DNA of 64,000 nt from Terfezia claveryi (Eukaryota > Ascomycota > Pezizomycetes > Pezizales > Pezizaceae). The translations under genes and the position numbers were made by a program. Positions 1-10,811 of this stretch are shown here, one piece after another. Under the pieces are notes generated by a model. It made no database searches and was not told where the DNA came from. It worked only from the letters and a program-made list of their open reading frames with translations. The stretch's first letter is position 1. The number at the start of each line of letters is the position of its first letter. The stretch is from the NCBI GenBank assembly GCA_015179025.1, contig WHUX01000105.1, positions 1-64,000 of the forward strand, given 5' to 3'.

Positions 1-127
1 GAAAAAGAAACACACGACCACACGCAAGCAAAAGAAATACAGCTAACGAGATAACATAACCCATAGAGAAAATAGCCTTGAAACTGACATAGAAAAACCC
101 ATTCCTTCAAATATCCGACTTCTTCAG

Positions 128-1548
128 TCACTTTCTGTATCCTCTTCGTCCATATCCCTGTCCTGTTAGTATATCATCAACCTCTGGGTTTAATGGTCCA
201 GCCAATTCTACTGATGAATCTCTCAGTAGACTCCCTGGGTGACAGTGCTTCTCCGCTGGCACCTCTAATCTTTCATATGAGTGCTCTAGCTCCTTTCTCA
301 ATTTCGCCTCATATTGTGCTTTATCTTTGACTTGTGGTGCATTAACTGGTTCTACTTCTACTATCCTTACCTGAGCTGCAATCCGACGTTCTAAGTTAGC
401 CTTAATGTTATTTACCATGAGGTCCTTTATTGCTTTTGGATGAATCTCCTATGTATTCATCAGTCTCTCATATGTGCCTGTTTTGCGTTAGTCCCTTGTC
501 CAATATTGTGCATCCATTTGTTGCTCTTCATTGGTTATTCTTAACTTATACCAGGCAGTTTTGTATTTGAACTCCTGTATGACTGGATTACAATCTCCTG
601 TCTTCTATGCTTTCAAACTGTGACGCATTGCTGAGGCCACAAAGCATATAAAGACACCATTGATTCTATCCAGAAGCCCGAGTACCTATTCCCCTTCATT
701 TTTGGGCCTTGGAAATACCGTTGATATATTATATTAACAATCTCCTCCACACAGAACTATCCCCTAAACTCCTTTTTGGACATCAATATTAGTGTCAGAT
801 ATTGGACTGGTGGTGTTTGCCATCTGACCAACTTACATCCCAACTGCTTTGCCTGCAGATAAATCGATCTTCATCTAGCAAGTACTCAACCTTTGTCTTC
901 ATACATTCCTTTGGTAACTGGCTAATACCATACACCCTCATGATGCTTGCCCAACATTCATATATTAGATGTGCCCTTATTCGGGAATAAATGCTTTTGA
1001 GCTGTTTCGAATTAGCAATCCAATGCCCCAAATTGGATTGGATATCATATAAATATATTAACCACTCTTACTCGTTCTATCTGGTGAGGCCCCGTTTGTG
1101 CCTTATTCTAGGCATGCTGTATGAACAGGAGTAATTCACCTGGTGTTAGCAGAGGTTTCCTATAATATGTGTATTTGTTCACAATCTTTTGTGTGGTACT
1201 CGCAAAAGGTTGTAAAATGTCGGGAATAGCTGAAAAGGATTGTGTTCCTCTTCCAATGCCTGGCACGAGCACAACAGTGTCAACGAAAGTTTCCACTTCT
1301 AATTCGGAATCACTTCTGCCATCCTATGTCGGAATTAGCTTACAATCTGACCAAAATATCATCTTCCTTATATAAACCTCATTATTGAATGTGATGTTAT
1401 TTGTAAATGCCGCCGCAGTTTCAACTGTTGGTTGTGGTTGAATCACAGTTGCTACAATTTGAGAGGCCTTATGTTTACGGCTTGCCTGCCTAGTTGGCGC
1501 AGTAGCTTGCTGAGAGGTAGCTTGCTGGGAAGATGTTTTATGAGGCAT
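128..1548 (-). pseudogene. Decayed protein-coding relic, function unknown
   Basis: Several coding-like stretches follow one another on the minus strand, separated by stops and frame changes. An ATG at 1548 opens a Ser/Thr/Gln-rich basic segment (MPHKTSSQQATSQQAT). Further pieces lie at 1296-1108 (ETFVDTVVLVPGIG), 1031-795 and 418-128. The last is charged and coiled-coil-prone (LRKELEHSYERLE). I do not recognise the family. It could be the gag-like or accessory region of an old transposon, or a dead host gene. The order of the pieces and the shared strand are what is seen; that they were once one gene is inference. Confidence 0.35.
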
Positions 1549-1683
1549 TCCGAATGAAAAAGACTTGCGCAGGATGTTTGTATAGAAATATTCCAACACA
1601 AAGCATCTAATCCATTTCTTTGAGCATACAACTTGCTAATTAAATCCCCCTCCAAAAAAAATTTAAAAATCCACCCCCCTTCC

Positions 1684-1842
1684 CAAAAAAAAAAAAAAAG
1701 AAAAAAAAAACAACGAACACAGATCACCTTGACCAAAAAAAAGGAGATAAAAATAATGAACACAGATCACCTAGACAAAAAAAAGGAGAAAAAAACAACG
1801 AACACAGATCACCTAAAAAAAAAAAAAAAAAAACGAACAGTC
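1684..1842. repeat. A-rich minisatellite, about three units
   Basis: A unit of roughly 40-55 bp is repeated about three times. It is built on the core AACACAGATCACCT followed by a run of 8-19 A with GGAG. The run lengths differ between units, as expected for slippage. The lysine-rich frames that cross it are simple-sequence artefacts. Confidence 0.8.
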
Positions 1843-3130
1843 CTCCGATACAGACCCTCTCCTTCCAATGTATACTGTCCTTAGATCAGATCTATCCAGG
1901 CCAAATTGGCTACATTTACTCCTACCTCGTGCATAGCTTGTTCTCTCATCCTGCGTGCAGCTGCGGAGCTCCCGGATCTTGTCTGGCTCTAGCTCGTGCT
2001 ACTGCTGTAGCACCTGTAGTGATTAGTCCCCTTGCTAGAAGTATTTCCCTGCCATTTTGTGGCTGGGGATCCAGTTCTTGCATGATATTCATGCTGGAGA
2101 ATCTGAATCATAAATTTCTCAGCTGGAACCTTTCCTCTACTTCTGCTTATCTGATGCAAAGCCCTCTACTGCCTCTTAATTTGCTTGCGGAGCTTTAGCT
2201 TCCACTCGTCAAATGCTTCATTGTCCCGGGAAGGTATGTTTGGCAAAGCTAGCAAGATTTTAACTCAATGAGTTGGAATCCTCGGTAGGGTCTATGTACT
2301 CCTCAGCTGCATCTAGGAAGTCAGCTGCAAAGTATCACCATCATCGGGGGTGGGCTGTCTACTACTACAGGCTCCAAAGCCGGATCCCTATACAGGATAA
2401 CTTGTATCCTAATGGTTTGGAGGAGCTTAGCTTTAAAAATGCTGCACCTCCTCATCGGTTTGCAGATGTGTGGTGAGAGGGATTGTATTGGGTGGGTTGA
2501 GGTTGTCTAGTGCTCGTAACAGCCCGCACTTTTCTCCTAGCTGGATCCTTTCCCGAATCTTATCCACAATCTGCAAAAGGGATGCAACTTCAGAATTGCA
2601 ACACAGTTGCTTGGTGCTTCATCCCACTTATATTGGCCATTTGCATCTTGTACCTCAGCTCCCAGGTTGGATCAATGAGGAATAACTTACAGGCTAATGG
2701 AAACCTTCCTCAACGTTCTGGTCTGCATTCCACCCCGATGCATTGGCCACCCCCCCTGCATTGGCCCCCCCCCTAAACTGGACATATGGAGCATTCGCAG
2801 CTAGGTTTGCTACTTGTGCTAATGCATGCCCGCTCTGTGTCTCTTGCCTTTTTAAGGACGTCTTGCAAAATCTTGTCAAGAGTAGTCTCGGCTACTCTTT
2901 TGATTGTGCTGCCCATTTTGGATGAACGCAATTCCAGATGCAGGGAGCCCAGTCTCCTGCTGGGCGTAGGTTTTGAATTGACCCCAGAGGGCATTCCCAG
3001 CCTGCCATTTCCCCGTTATCTCCTGTGTTCGTGCCCACCCCTTGACCCATTCCTCCAGTTTGAGTACCGGGATTATTCTCCCCCATCCCAATAGTGCCTT
3101 TGCTTAGCTAACTTCTTGCACTGCAGATGG
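1843..3130 (-). other. Unrecognised region with short minus-strand coding-like pieces
   Basis: No intact gene is visible. Short minus-strand stretches look protein-like, for example 3091-2876 ([16 protein letters not shown]) and 2994-2773, but none exceeds about 75 codons and none has a recognisable domain. They may belong to the same decayed unit as 128-1548, which lies on the same strand. Confidence 0.3.
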
Positions 3131-3544
3131 TATTTGGACAAACTACGTTGGAAATTTAGATACCCCATTGGAAACTATGCTTTAGAGATACTTACTTATG
3201 TATGTTAGGTGTTATTCAAATGGAAAGTTGTGATGGCAGGAATAATTGTGATGATAGTGGGAGGTATTATGAATAGCTGCTGAGAATAATTGATTCATAG
3301 ATCTATGGGGGTATTTATGGACTCTACAAGTTAGACATAAGAGTAGGCCATGTTTGCTTGGTCGGCAATCAACATAGCTAGTTACTCCAGTTCTGTATGG
3401 CCTGCATAAGGCCATGACCTTTATGTTAATTATTGGACATATTTGCTTCATGCGGTCGGCAATCCACATAGCCATCTATGCTTGCATAAGACTATGACCT
3501 TTGTGTTAATATCTAGCTCTGTGTAAATGACTTTCAAAAGCCCT

Positions 3545-3686
3545 CCAACCTTGTAAGTTGGAATTTGAGTGTACTACATACTTTCTGTTGTTGTAGATGT
3601 TGTTGTGACAGGCATAATAGCGAAATACAAATAACTATAGCACAATGGAAAGTATGCAATAAGTAGATTCCAACTTACGAGGTTGG
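3545..3686. mobile_element. Short inverted-repeat element (MITE-like)
   Basis: The left end, CCAACCTTGTAAGTTGGAAT, is matched in inverted orientation at 3667-3686, and similarity continues inward for about 40 bp to a shared TACTTTC. Each arm also contains its own small inverted repeat (CCAACTT/AAGTTGG). No clear target duplication was found. A single related end occurs at 5609-5635 and a weaker one near 6813, so this is a repeat family. It has no coding capacity. Confidence 0.55.
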
Positions 3687-3795
3687 GTTGAGTTATTTGG
3701 TAGCGCTATCCCAAATCTAAGCCTGTTTGGAAAGCAGCTTGTACCCCTTCTAGTAAATTTTCTAAGTCAAAAAGACTTAGAATATTGCATATGTA

Positions 3796-4421
3796 TGTAA
3801 AGTAAGGCGGCGTGCTTCATAACCAACTCTCTACTACCGGCGGCAGTACTAGAGTTTACTACAGCAAACTATAGGTGCACGGAACCTATAGCTTCTGTTT
3901 AAGTATATCTTGCTTGCATATATTCTATTGTCACTCTAGTTGTAAAAGGTAGGCCCGACTGGCCTATAACTTTTATTGAAACATAGAGAGAGATGGACCC
4001 AAACGGGCCCAGAATATAATAGCTCAATACTTTATTATTGGTAGATATCTACTACTCTGTTTCTGTCTCTATACTGGCTTGAATGCTCCTCCAACTGAGG
4101 GGAATTCAAGGGACTATATACTGTCCAGAGTGGGGCAGTGCTGGGGCAGTGCTGGGCAGTGCGCCATCATCTGACCCATTACATGATTTGAAATCAACAT
4201 AATAGAAACTTCCAGAAACTACTAGGAAATAGAACTACAAGTATCGCGTGACCCTTCCAGTAAGTCATGCTCATTACTATAATGAAATACATGAGTTACT
4301 ATACCTTTATTATCATCTGCCGGCTGATGCTGTGGCCTGATAATATCTTATTCCACTAGGTTAAAAGTTGTATGTAACGGGAGTTACATTTCATTGGGAA
4401 ATGGAATGTGACTTCCTTACA
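3796..4421. repeat. Left LTR of the TRIM-like element
   Basis: Direct copy of 4906-5536. It is bounded by TGTAA and TTACA and preceded by the target duplication ATGTA. Confidence 0.9.
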
Positions 4422-4905
4422 TGGCTCCCTCAAAAAAGAGAGTCCTACTCTTAAATATTAAAGTTTTATCCTGTCGCAAGGTGTTGTTTTTAAATATATG
4501 TTGTTATACTGATAAGATTTATTGATACCATACAATAATATATAACTGTTCGGTCAGGCCTCCAACCTTTCCAACACAAGTTATTAAGTTTGTCATACAT
4601 TACCAGAAAATGTGGGACCTTAAAATTGAGTAACCAATTCAATTGTACTGACTTTGGCAAAGAGGAACCAAGTCTTTAAATATATATCTAAATCTTAAAG
4701 TATAAGTTGTATACTTAATAACTTCCTATTGACAAGTACTTTTTATTGTAACCTTTAGCTATTATAATGAACTCTTTGTCTCGAGTTTAGTTATAATACT
4801 TCATACTATTGTAATAGAGGTAGATACATCTATTACTTTTCATAGAAGCTTGCTATTATTACCACTTGAGACTTAAATAATAAAGTAATATATCCTATTA
4901 AAAAA

Positions 4906-5536
4906 TGTAAAGTAAGGCAGCATGCTTCATAACCAACTCTCTACTACCGGGCAGCAGTACTAGAGTTTACTACAGTAAACTATAGGTGTACGGAACCTAT
5001 AGCTTCTGTTTAAGTATATCTTGCTTGCATATATTCTATTGTTACTCTAGTTGTAAAAGGTAGGCCCGACCGGCCTATAACTTATTATTGAAACATAGAG
5101 GGAGATGGGCCCAAACGGGCCCAGAATATACAAGCTCAATACTTTATTGTTGGTAGATATCTACTACTCTGTTTCTCTCTCTATCACTGGCTTGAACGCT
5201 CCTCCAACTGAGGGGAATTCAGGGGACTATATACTGTCCAGAGTGGGGCAGTGCTGGGGCAGTGCTAGGCAGTGCGCTATCATCTGACCCATTACATGAT
5301 TTGAAATCAACATGATAGAAACTTCCAGAAACTACTAGGAAATAGAACTACAAGTATCGCGTGACCCTTCCAGTGAGTCATGCTCATTACTATAATGAAA
5401 TACATAATTTACTATACCTTTATTATCATCTGCCGGCCGACGCTGGTGGCCTGATAATATCTTATTCCGCTAGGTTAAAAGTTGGTATGTAACGGGAGTT
5501 ACATTTCATTGAGAAATGGAATGTGACTTCCTTATA
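4906..5536. repeat. Right LTR of the TRIM-like element
   Basis: Direct copy of 3796-4421. Its terminal CTTATA carries a C-to-T change against the left copy and is followed by ATGTA. Confidence 0.9.
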
Positions 5537-5872
5537 ATGTATGTGATAGCGTTAAATATTAATAACTTATTTAGAGCCACTGTATCAAACCTCTGATACA
5601 GAAGTCATCCAACCACTTAAGTTGGAATCTAAGTGCGCTGCAAATATGCTGTTGTCCCATAGATCTTTATAATAATTAGCGGTATATACCACTCACATCA
5701 ATTCCTTCCCAATTGGGTATAAGACTAGCAGCCATACATATTGAGACCATAGCACTAACACGGGTTTGATTTGCTCCCCCCCTTACAAATCTTTTAATAC
5801 ATATAAACCTCAACTTCTACAATACATTAATTGCTATTATTGACTATTAGCTATTCTGCCACTACTATCATT

Positions 5873-6663
5873 ATGTCTTCACGTCAACCTCGCCAGAAAC
5901 AGATGTTTCTATCACCAGAACTATCTCCAAAAGATAGTACAAATAGGTATGTCCTATTTAGCTTAGCAAAGAAACCCCCTTTGGTTGAGAAAGCCCCCCT
6001 TTGGTTGAGAAAGCCCCCATTTAGTCGAGAAAGCCCCCTTTTGGTTGAGAAAGCCCCCCTTTGGTTAAGAGCCCCCTTTAGGAGACCCCTTTGGTGTGAG
6101 AGCCCTCCCATTAGATTAAGAGTCCTCCCATTGGAGTGAGAGCCCTCCTATTTGAGTGAGAGCCCTCCCATAATTGGAGTAAGAGCCCTCCCATAATTGG
6201 AGCGAGAGCCCTCCCATAATTGGAGAGAGAGTCTTAGTCCTAGCTAATATTTTCTTAGTATTAATGAAGACCTAACGAAGACATTATATAGAACACAAAG
6301 CTGGCATAAGCAGATAGCTCCTTCCCCAAGTGCCCTATCGGAATTAACCACTGCTATTGAGGATATGGAGGAGGATATAGAAGTACCACCTACGTCGCTA
6401 TCACTATATGGTAAGTGAGTAAAGAAATGTTTGGAGTCAGATTATCTAGGGTTATCTATAACTAGCAATGAATTAGAGAACCAAGAAAATATGCCATTCG
6501 TAGTCCTATTTCCACCCCCTCCCATGCCTCCGCTGACCCCAATCCCTCCCCTAACTCCGGAGGCTCTTCCAAATCTAGCACCTCCACTATCCGCAAAGTC
6601 AAATCAGAGGCAGAGGATAAGACAACGGCATGCCCATCATAAATATCTATGGAAACGTAGTTA
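5873..6663 (+). pseudogene. Gene-like relic of unknown function
   Basis: An ATG at 5873 (MSSRQPRQKQMFLSPEL) opens a frame that soon enters a minisatellite. After it, a second stretch at about 6300-6415 reads like protein (SALSELTTAIEDMEEDIEVP) and stops beside GTAAGT, which resembles a splice donor. A third piece at 6431-6663 is proline-rich and ends with a basic segment. A TATAAA-like site lies near 5808. It may be the start of a retroelement gag or a dead host gene. No domain is recognised. Confidence 0.25.
5968..6232. repeat. Minisatellite of 17-24 bp units
   Basis: About a dozen degenerate tandem units are visible. The first half is built on TTTGGTTGAGAAAGCCCCC and the second on GAGAGCCCTCCCATAATTGGA. 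The unit changes gradually from one form to the other, indicating growth by slippage or unequal exchange. Confidence 0.85.
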
Positions 6664-6862
6664 GAGGGAAAGGATGAGGCAGGAAAGGATTGATGATTTG
6701 GGGGATCGAAGAGTCAATATCAGGGTTTATGCAGGAAGTGATTCTTTTGTTCAGGTTGGAAATTGTAGTTTTATTAAAGGGGGAGAGCAAACATAATAAA
6801 CTATGAGAGTGTTCCAACCAGTGAAGTCGGAACTTATTGTAATAACTATGTATTCAGTTATC

Positions 6863-7032
6863 ATCACTTGCGATCGCAGGTGACGGGTCATTGCCATTAT
6901 TGTCTTTGTCTTTGTCATCACCTGCGATCGTAGGTGATGGGTTATTATTATTGTTGCCCTCAATATCACCTGCGACACAGGTGATGGGTTATTACCATTG
7001 TTGTCTCTGTCATCACCTGCAATCGCGGGTGA
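6863..7032. repeat. Four palindromic units (TCACCTGCGATCGCAGGTGA) in the Gypsy-1 LTR
   Basis: Units start at 6863, 6918, 6966 and 7013. Each is an 18-20 bp near-perfect palindrome, followed by a GGGTTATT- and TTGTC-rich spacer that is itself similar between units. The right LTR repeats the array at 23952-24119. The same palindrome occurs once in each Gypsy-2 LTR (9648-9667 and 19908-19927). A role as a U3 protein-binding array is inference. Confidence 0.85.
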
Positions 7033-7112
7033 TAGGTTATTGTTATTATTACCTTTTCCTTGGCTTCCGAGATAGGGAAGCTTATTTCCCCCATTGCCCT
7101 AATCGAGTTATG

Positions 7113-7120
7113 TATATATA
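7113..7120 (+). promoter_or_regulatory. TATA box of the Gypsy-1 5' LTR
   Basis: TATATATA lies downstream of the palindromic array and about 330 bp before the end of the LTR, where a U3 promoter is expected. The right LTR has the same site at 24201-24208. Confidence 0.55.
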
Positions 7121-7609
7121 GAGCCTGTCCCTCGTACTGTCGTTAGATCCCATCCAACGTCTTGTATATTCAATACAGGACCTTGCCTTTCCCAGCACTT
7201 GTGCACCTCCCTTGTGTACCCCCTTGTCTCGTAAACAGCTCTTAGCACAGCTGCCTCCCTCTGACACACGTAACAACTGTCTCCACGTATCTCTTGTCCC
7301 TTGTCCTCTGCCTCTCTTGCCCTCGCCCTTGCCCCCGTCCTAGTCTTTTCCCCTAGTCATACACGTTGCGTTCCTATGTATGTGTCACCCTAGCCTTGCC
7401 CTTGCCCCAGTGTACCTCTTGGTCGCCTTGTCTCCAGAGCCGTCATTACACTATGTTGGATCCTTTGGATCAACTGGTATGCAGTCATGTCAGGAGCAGC
7501 TCTCTTACCACCCGCCGTCAGGTTCCAGACCTGGAGAAGCTCCCCTATACTCTCAGGCCCGAACGAATTGAATGCCTATCATTGAGAAATTATCGACATC
7601 TTCGAGGCC

Positions 7610-8662
7610 ATGGATACCATCAGGGCTGAACTTGACAATAGCTTAGCCGTGGCTGAACGAAAACTGAGATCCACCAATGAAGAAATCATAGTACTCCAAA
7701 ATGACCTCGACAATGCCACCATCACTCTGGCCAGCGAGCGAACCATGATCCAGACCCTCAACTGCGCTATGGCCGCTATGTCGGCAACCCCAACCTCCAC
7801 ACTAACTGCCAAAACCGAAAGTATTCTAACCTCCCCCAAATTTAATAGGGATAGGGCTCGCCTCTGAGCCTGGAAGAACTCGGTAAACCTCAAACTCAAT
7901 AGGGACTCAGCCAGATTCCCATCCGAGCAACACCGATTGGCTTATGTCTTTGCCCTACTGGAAGGTAAGGCAGTGGATCAAATCCAGCCATATGTCTTTG
8001 AGACTGGGATTAAGCTGGACAGCATCTCGGCACTCTTCGCTATTCTAGACAGGGCTTTTGGGGACCCCGATGCTGTGGGCATGGCTAGCCAAGCCCTTTG
8101 AGCCCTGAAACAACGTAATTCGGATCTGTCCACATATGTGGCAGAGTTCTCTAGGCTGGCAGTAGAAGTATTATAGAACGACCAGTCAAAGCTCGAGTAG
8201 TTCTAGGAGGGACTGAATGACGAGCTTCAACAAGCCATGGTCACCCTCCCAGAGACCAAGAGTCTCAACGAATTAATTGACCAGGCATCCAGGGTGGAAC
8301 AACGGATGGCTAGGTTGAGACACCGCCTTACCTTCCGCCCTGCTACCCGCTCACCTCAGCAAACACAGCAACACCAACAACAGCAACCGACCCCCAAGCC
8401 TGCCCAACTTCCGGCCTCATCCAACAAACCCGCATATCCATCGTTGGTGGCAGAGGGGCCTGCCCCTATAGACCTGTCCTTGGCAAGACCTTGGCTAACT
8501 CAGGAGGAAAGGGACTGCCGCTGCACTAATGGGTTATGTATTGCATGTGGAAAAGGGGACCATTTCATCGCGGCCTGTCCCCTCTGCAAAAACCACTCCC
8601 TGCCCATACATGCAATATCCGAGACTCTGGAAGAGTCGGGAAAAGTGAAGTCCCTTGCCTAG
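7610..8662 (+). pseudogene. gag: Gypsy-1 gag with C-terminal zinc knuckle
   Basis: Capsid and nucleocapsid protein that would package the element RNA. The ATG at 7610 opens a coiled-coil-like N-terminus (MDTIRAELDNSLAVAERK). A capsid-like core follows (FALLEGKAVDQIQPYV, near 7950). A Gln/Pro-rich linker leads to a CCHC knuckle near 8540 (CIACGKGDHFIAAC). One reading frame runs throughout but is cut by TGA at 7865, TGA at 8099 and TAG at 8174, with more TAG just after. Each stop fits CGA-to-TGA or CAG-to-TAG. The protease frame overlaps the 3' end in another phase, as in elements using frameshifting, although an old indel would look the same. Confidence 0.88.
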
Positions 8663-9575
8663 TTGCTGACACTAGTAAAGGACCTATCCTGGGTCATTTG
8701 TCTTTGTCATCTTTCTCTATTCCTACATCTATTTCTGTTGATAAATCTCACTTGTTTAGCGAGCATTTTGTAATACCAATAACTGTTAAATTCAATGGTA
8801 AAACAGTGGTAATATCAGCTCTCATAGATTGTGGTGCTTTGGGAATAGCCTTCATTGATCAGACCTTTGTCAGTAAAAATTTGATACCAACAGCCAAGCT
8901 AAAAACCCCTCGCCTTCTCAATGTCATTGATGGCCGCCCTATCTCTTCCGGGGCTATTACCGACCTCGCGTGCCTACCTAGTGCCATTGGAGACCATTCG
9001 GAAAGCCTCCTCATATTTGTGACCAAGCTAAAATACCACATTGTTCTAGAGATCCCCTGGCTCCAAATGCATGATGTCTCTGTTAACTTTAGCTCTTACA
9101 TCTTGAACTTCAACAATGGGTATTGTGAGAGGCACTGTGGTGCCCCACAGACTGCCGTTAAAGGATTATATGCTCTACCACCCCCGATAGAGGACCCTAG
9201 CCAGGTGGTGGCAGAAATCCCCCCACTAAAACCCCTCAATATCAACTTCATTGGAGCAGGGGCCTTGTCTTACCTTACCAGAAGGCACAAACTGAAGGCC
9301 TATACTCTGTCAATCTGTGAAGTTAACCTAGAAATCAACAAGTTGCGATCTAAGGAAGAATGGAAGTCCATGGTGCCAGATAAATACCACGAATTCATCG
9401 AATTGTTTTCTGAAAAAGCCACGGAAAAACTAGCACCACACCGACCTTATAACTATACAATCCCCTTGGTAGAAGGAAAGACCCCACTGTTCGGCCCACT
9501 CTATGTAATGTCCTAACTGGAACTAGAGGCCCTGAAAAAGTACTTGGAGGAAAATCTCAATAAGAGCTTTATTGG
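8536..9575 (+). pseudogene. pol: Gypsy-1 pol, part 1: protease and start of reverse transcriptase
   Basis: An aspartic protease domain lies at about 8790-9110. Its active-site motif reads LIDCGALG where DSGA is usual, so the key Asp is kept and Ser is replaced by Cys. The flap and C-terminal part (IVLEIPWLQ) is recognisable. The linker to the reverse transcriptase carries the usual FSEKATEKLAPHRPYNYTI segment. A TAA at 9514 fits CAA-to-TAA. The frame ends at NKSFIG, where Gypsy-2 is inserted. It resumes in frame at 21011 when the insertion and one copy of ATTGG are removed. Confidence 0.9.
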
Positions 9576-10160
9576 TGTTATGGACGGAGGTTGGAAGGTA
9601 ATTCCCGCGTCGACTCGGTAAACAATGACTTATTCTGGTTCGGGGTATCACCTGCGATCGCAGGTGATGGATGCGAGTGTCGAGGTATCGCACACGTATG
9701 GAGCTCTACGTGTGTGATCAGGTGTCTAGGGACTTCGGGCGAAACCAAAGTCGAGCGAGGTATTGAGGTCAAGGTCGAGAAGGCGAGGTAGTCTGAGCTA
9801 CAGACAAGAACAGTAGTGCAGATATATTCGTATAACAACTAGGTACAGGAAGGTAGACAAGTTGTTGCGTGGAGAGGAAAGAAACAGAACACAGACGGCA
9901 AGGACAGGCTTCTTTTATAGAGATCCTATCTCTATCTCAAACAACACCCTTTTGGCTAACACAATAGTCTAGACAAATTATATCATCAGCATAACGGAAG
10001 AAGGACACGCAAGCCAGCTCATGGATACATGGATCCTGTGAGATCGTGGAGAGCGAGGCGTCTGGCAATAATGGATAACAAGTATGCAAACCGACTAACA
10101 AAAGATGAACGTGCAAGCCAGCTCATGGATACACGGATCCTGTGAGATCGTCAAGAATGA
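9576..10160 (-). repeat. Truncated 3' LTR of Gypsy-2
   Basis: Matches 19836-20420 closely up to GATCGTCRAGAAYG and then stops abruptly at the G-rich edge of the PLE. It contains the shared palindrome at 9648-9667 and an internal duplication of a roughly 45-bp motif (GCAAGCCAGCTCATGGATAC) near 10008 and 10112. Confidence 0.9.
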
Positions 10161-10694
10161 GGGGGAGGAAGAAAATTGTTAGAATTCCTGAAGAGTATCA
10201 CGAAGCAGACAACTTGACTTGTGGGTCACTGTTGGTTTCGTCTGGATTGACTCTTCAGTGCTTGATACTTATACCTTTTCCTACCTCTAATGTGACTCAC
10301 AGTAATTGTGATTATTTCCGTGGTGTGGGTGGGCTGACCACCCTCTTCTAAAAATCTAAATTAAAAGTGTGACTCGTTCATGCATAATGGAGTGACTCAT
10401 TAAACATGATTGCGTCATGCCGTCAGCAATACTAATTTGGGGGCGGTGTACTAATCTTACCTGCATGCATGACGCATGTGCGATGGGTGTGACTCCGACG
10501 TGCATGTGCATGCATGATGACTGCATTGCGCTAATGCAGGGTAAGCGCTAGTAATATACCCTTGCTAGCGGCTATGTTTCAGTGTGGCACACTAAAAACA
10601 TAACTGAATTCACCCAGAGTAAGCCGCAACGAGAGCGGTTACCCGGAGGGGCGAGCGAAGCGAGTAGCGGAAGTGGAGGGGAACGGAGGGTGAA
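10161..10694 (-). repeat. PLE pseudo-LTR copy A (downstream of the gene)
   Basis: Starts at a G-run (GGGGGAGGAAG) and matches copy B until the latter folds back at 14351, and copy C for its full length and into the loop. It contains hammerhead copy A and repeated TGACTC motifs. Confidence 0.9.
10195..10268 (-). ncRNA. Hammerhead ribozyme-like motif, copy A
   Basis: Read on the minus strand, the full core is present: CTGAAGA, a 3-bp stem II with a six-base loop, then GAAA. Stem I (10 bp with a 3-nt bulge) and stem III pair as in copy B. Predicted cleavage follows the GTC at 10208. The 74 bp are identical to copy B. Cleavage here would form the 3' end of the PLE RNA. Confidence 0.85.
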
Positions 10695-10811
10695 GCCTTC
10701 ATTTTCCCATTTCCTGGGTATTAGCGTATAGCCCAAACTAGTATTCTGACTCACTTATCCTGAAGTGGGAACTTACAGGTTATGTTTTTAGAACACGCTA
10801 CCATATTATTT

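Larger units (their letters stand above)
3796..5536. mobile_element. Non-autonomous LTR retrotransposon (TRIM-like), complete
   Basis: Two direct repeats of about 630 bp (3796-4421 and 4906-5536) start TGTAAAGTAAGGC and end in CTTACA or CTTATA. The element is flanked by the 5-bp duplication ATGTA (3791-3795 and 5537-5541). The base after the left LTR begins TGGCTCCCTC, a plausible tRNA primer-binding site. Only 484 bp of AT-rich DNA separates the LTRs and no gag or pol frame is present. It must therefore have moved using proteins of another element. The few differences between the LTRs are mostly transitions, suggesting a fairly recent insertion. Confidence 0.9.
6838..7450 (+). repeat. Left (5') LTR of Gypsy-1
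   Basis: The 613-bp LTR contains four spaced palindromic units at 6863-7032 and a TATA box at 7113-7120. Its CTATGTTGG junction marks the start of the internal region. It matches 23926-25312 apart from the MITE inserted there. Confidence 0.93.

Noticed and set aside
1633..1884. Lysine-rich small protein
   Set aside because: It is encoded entirely by an A-rich minisatellite.
2470..3130. Several overlapping 60-100 codon frames on both strands
   Set aside because: They are short, overlapping, without domains, and several lack an ATG. At most remnants of one decayed gene.
6863..7032. CRISPR-like array of spaced palindromes
   Set aside because: Only four units with degenerate repeats and similar spacers, inside an LTR of a eukaryotic retrotransposon and duplicated in the other LTR.
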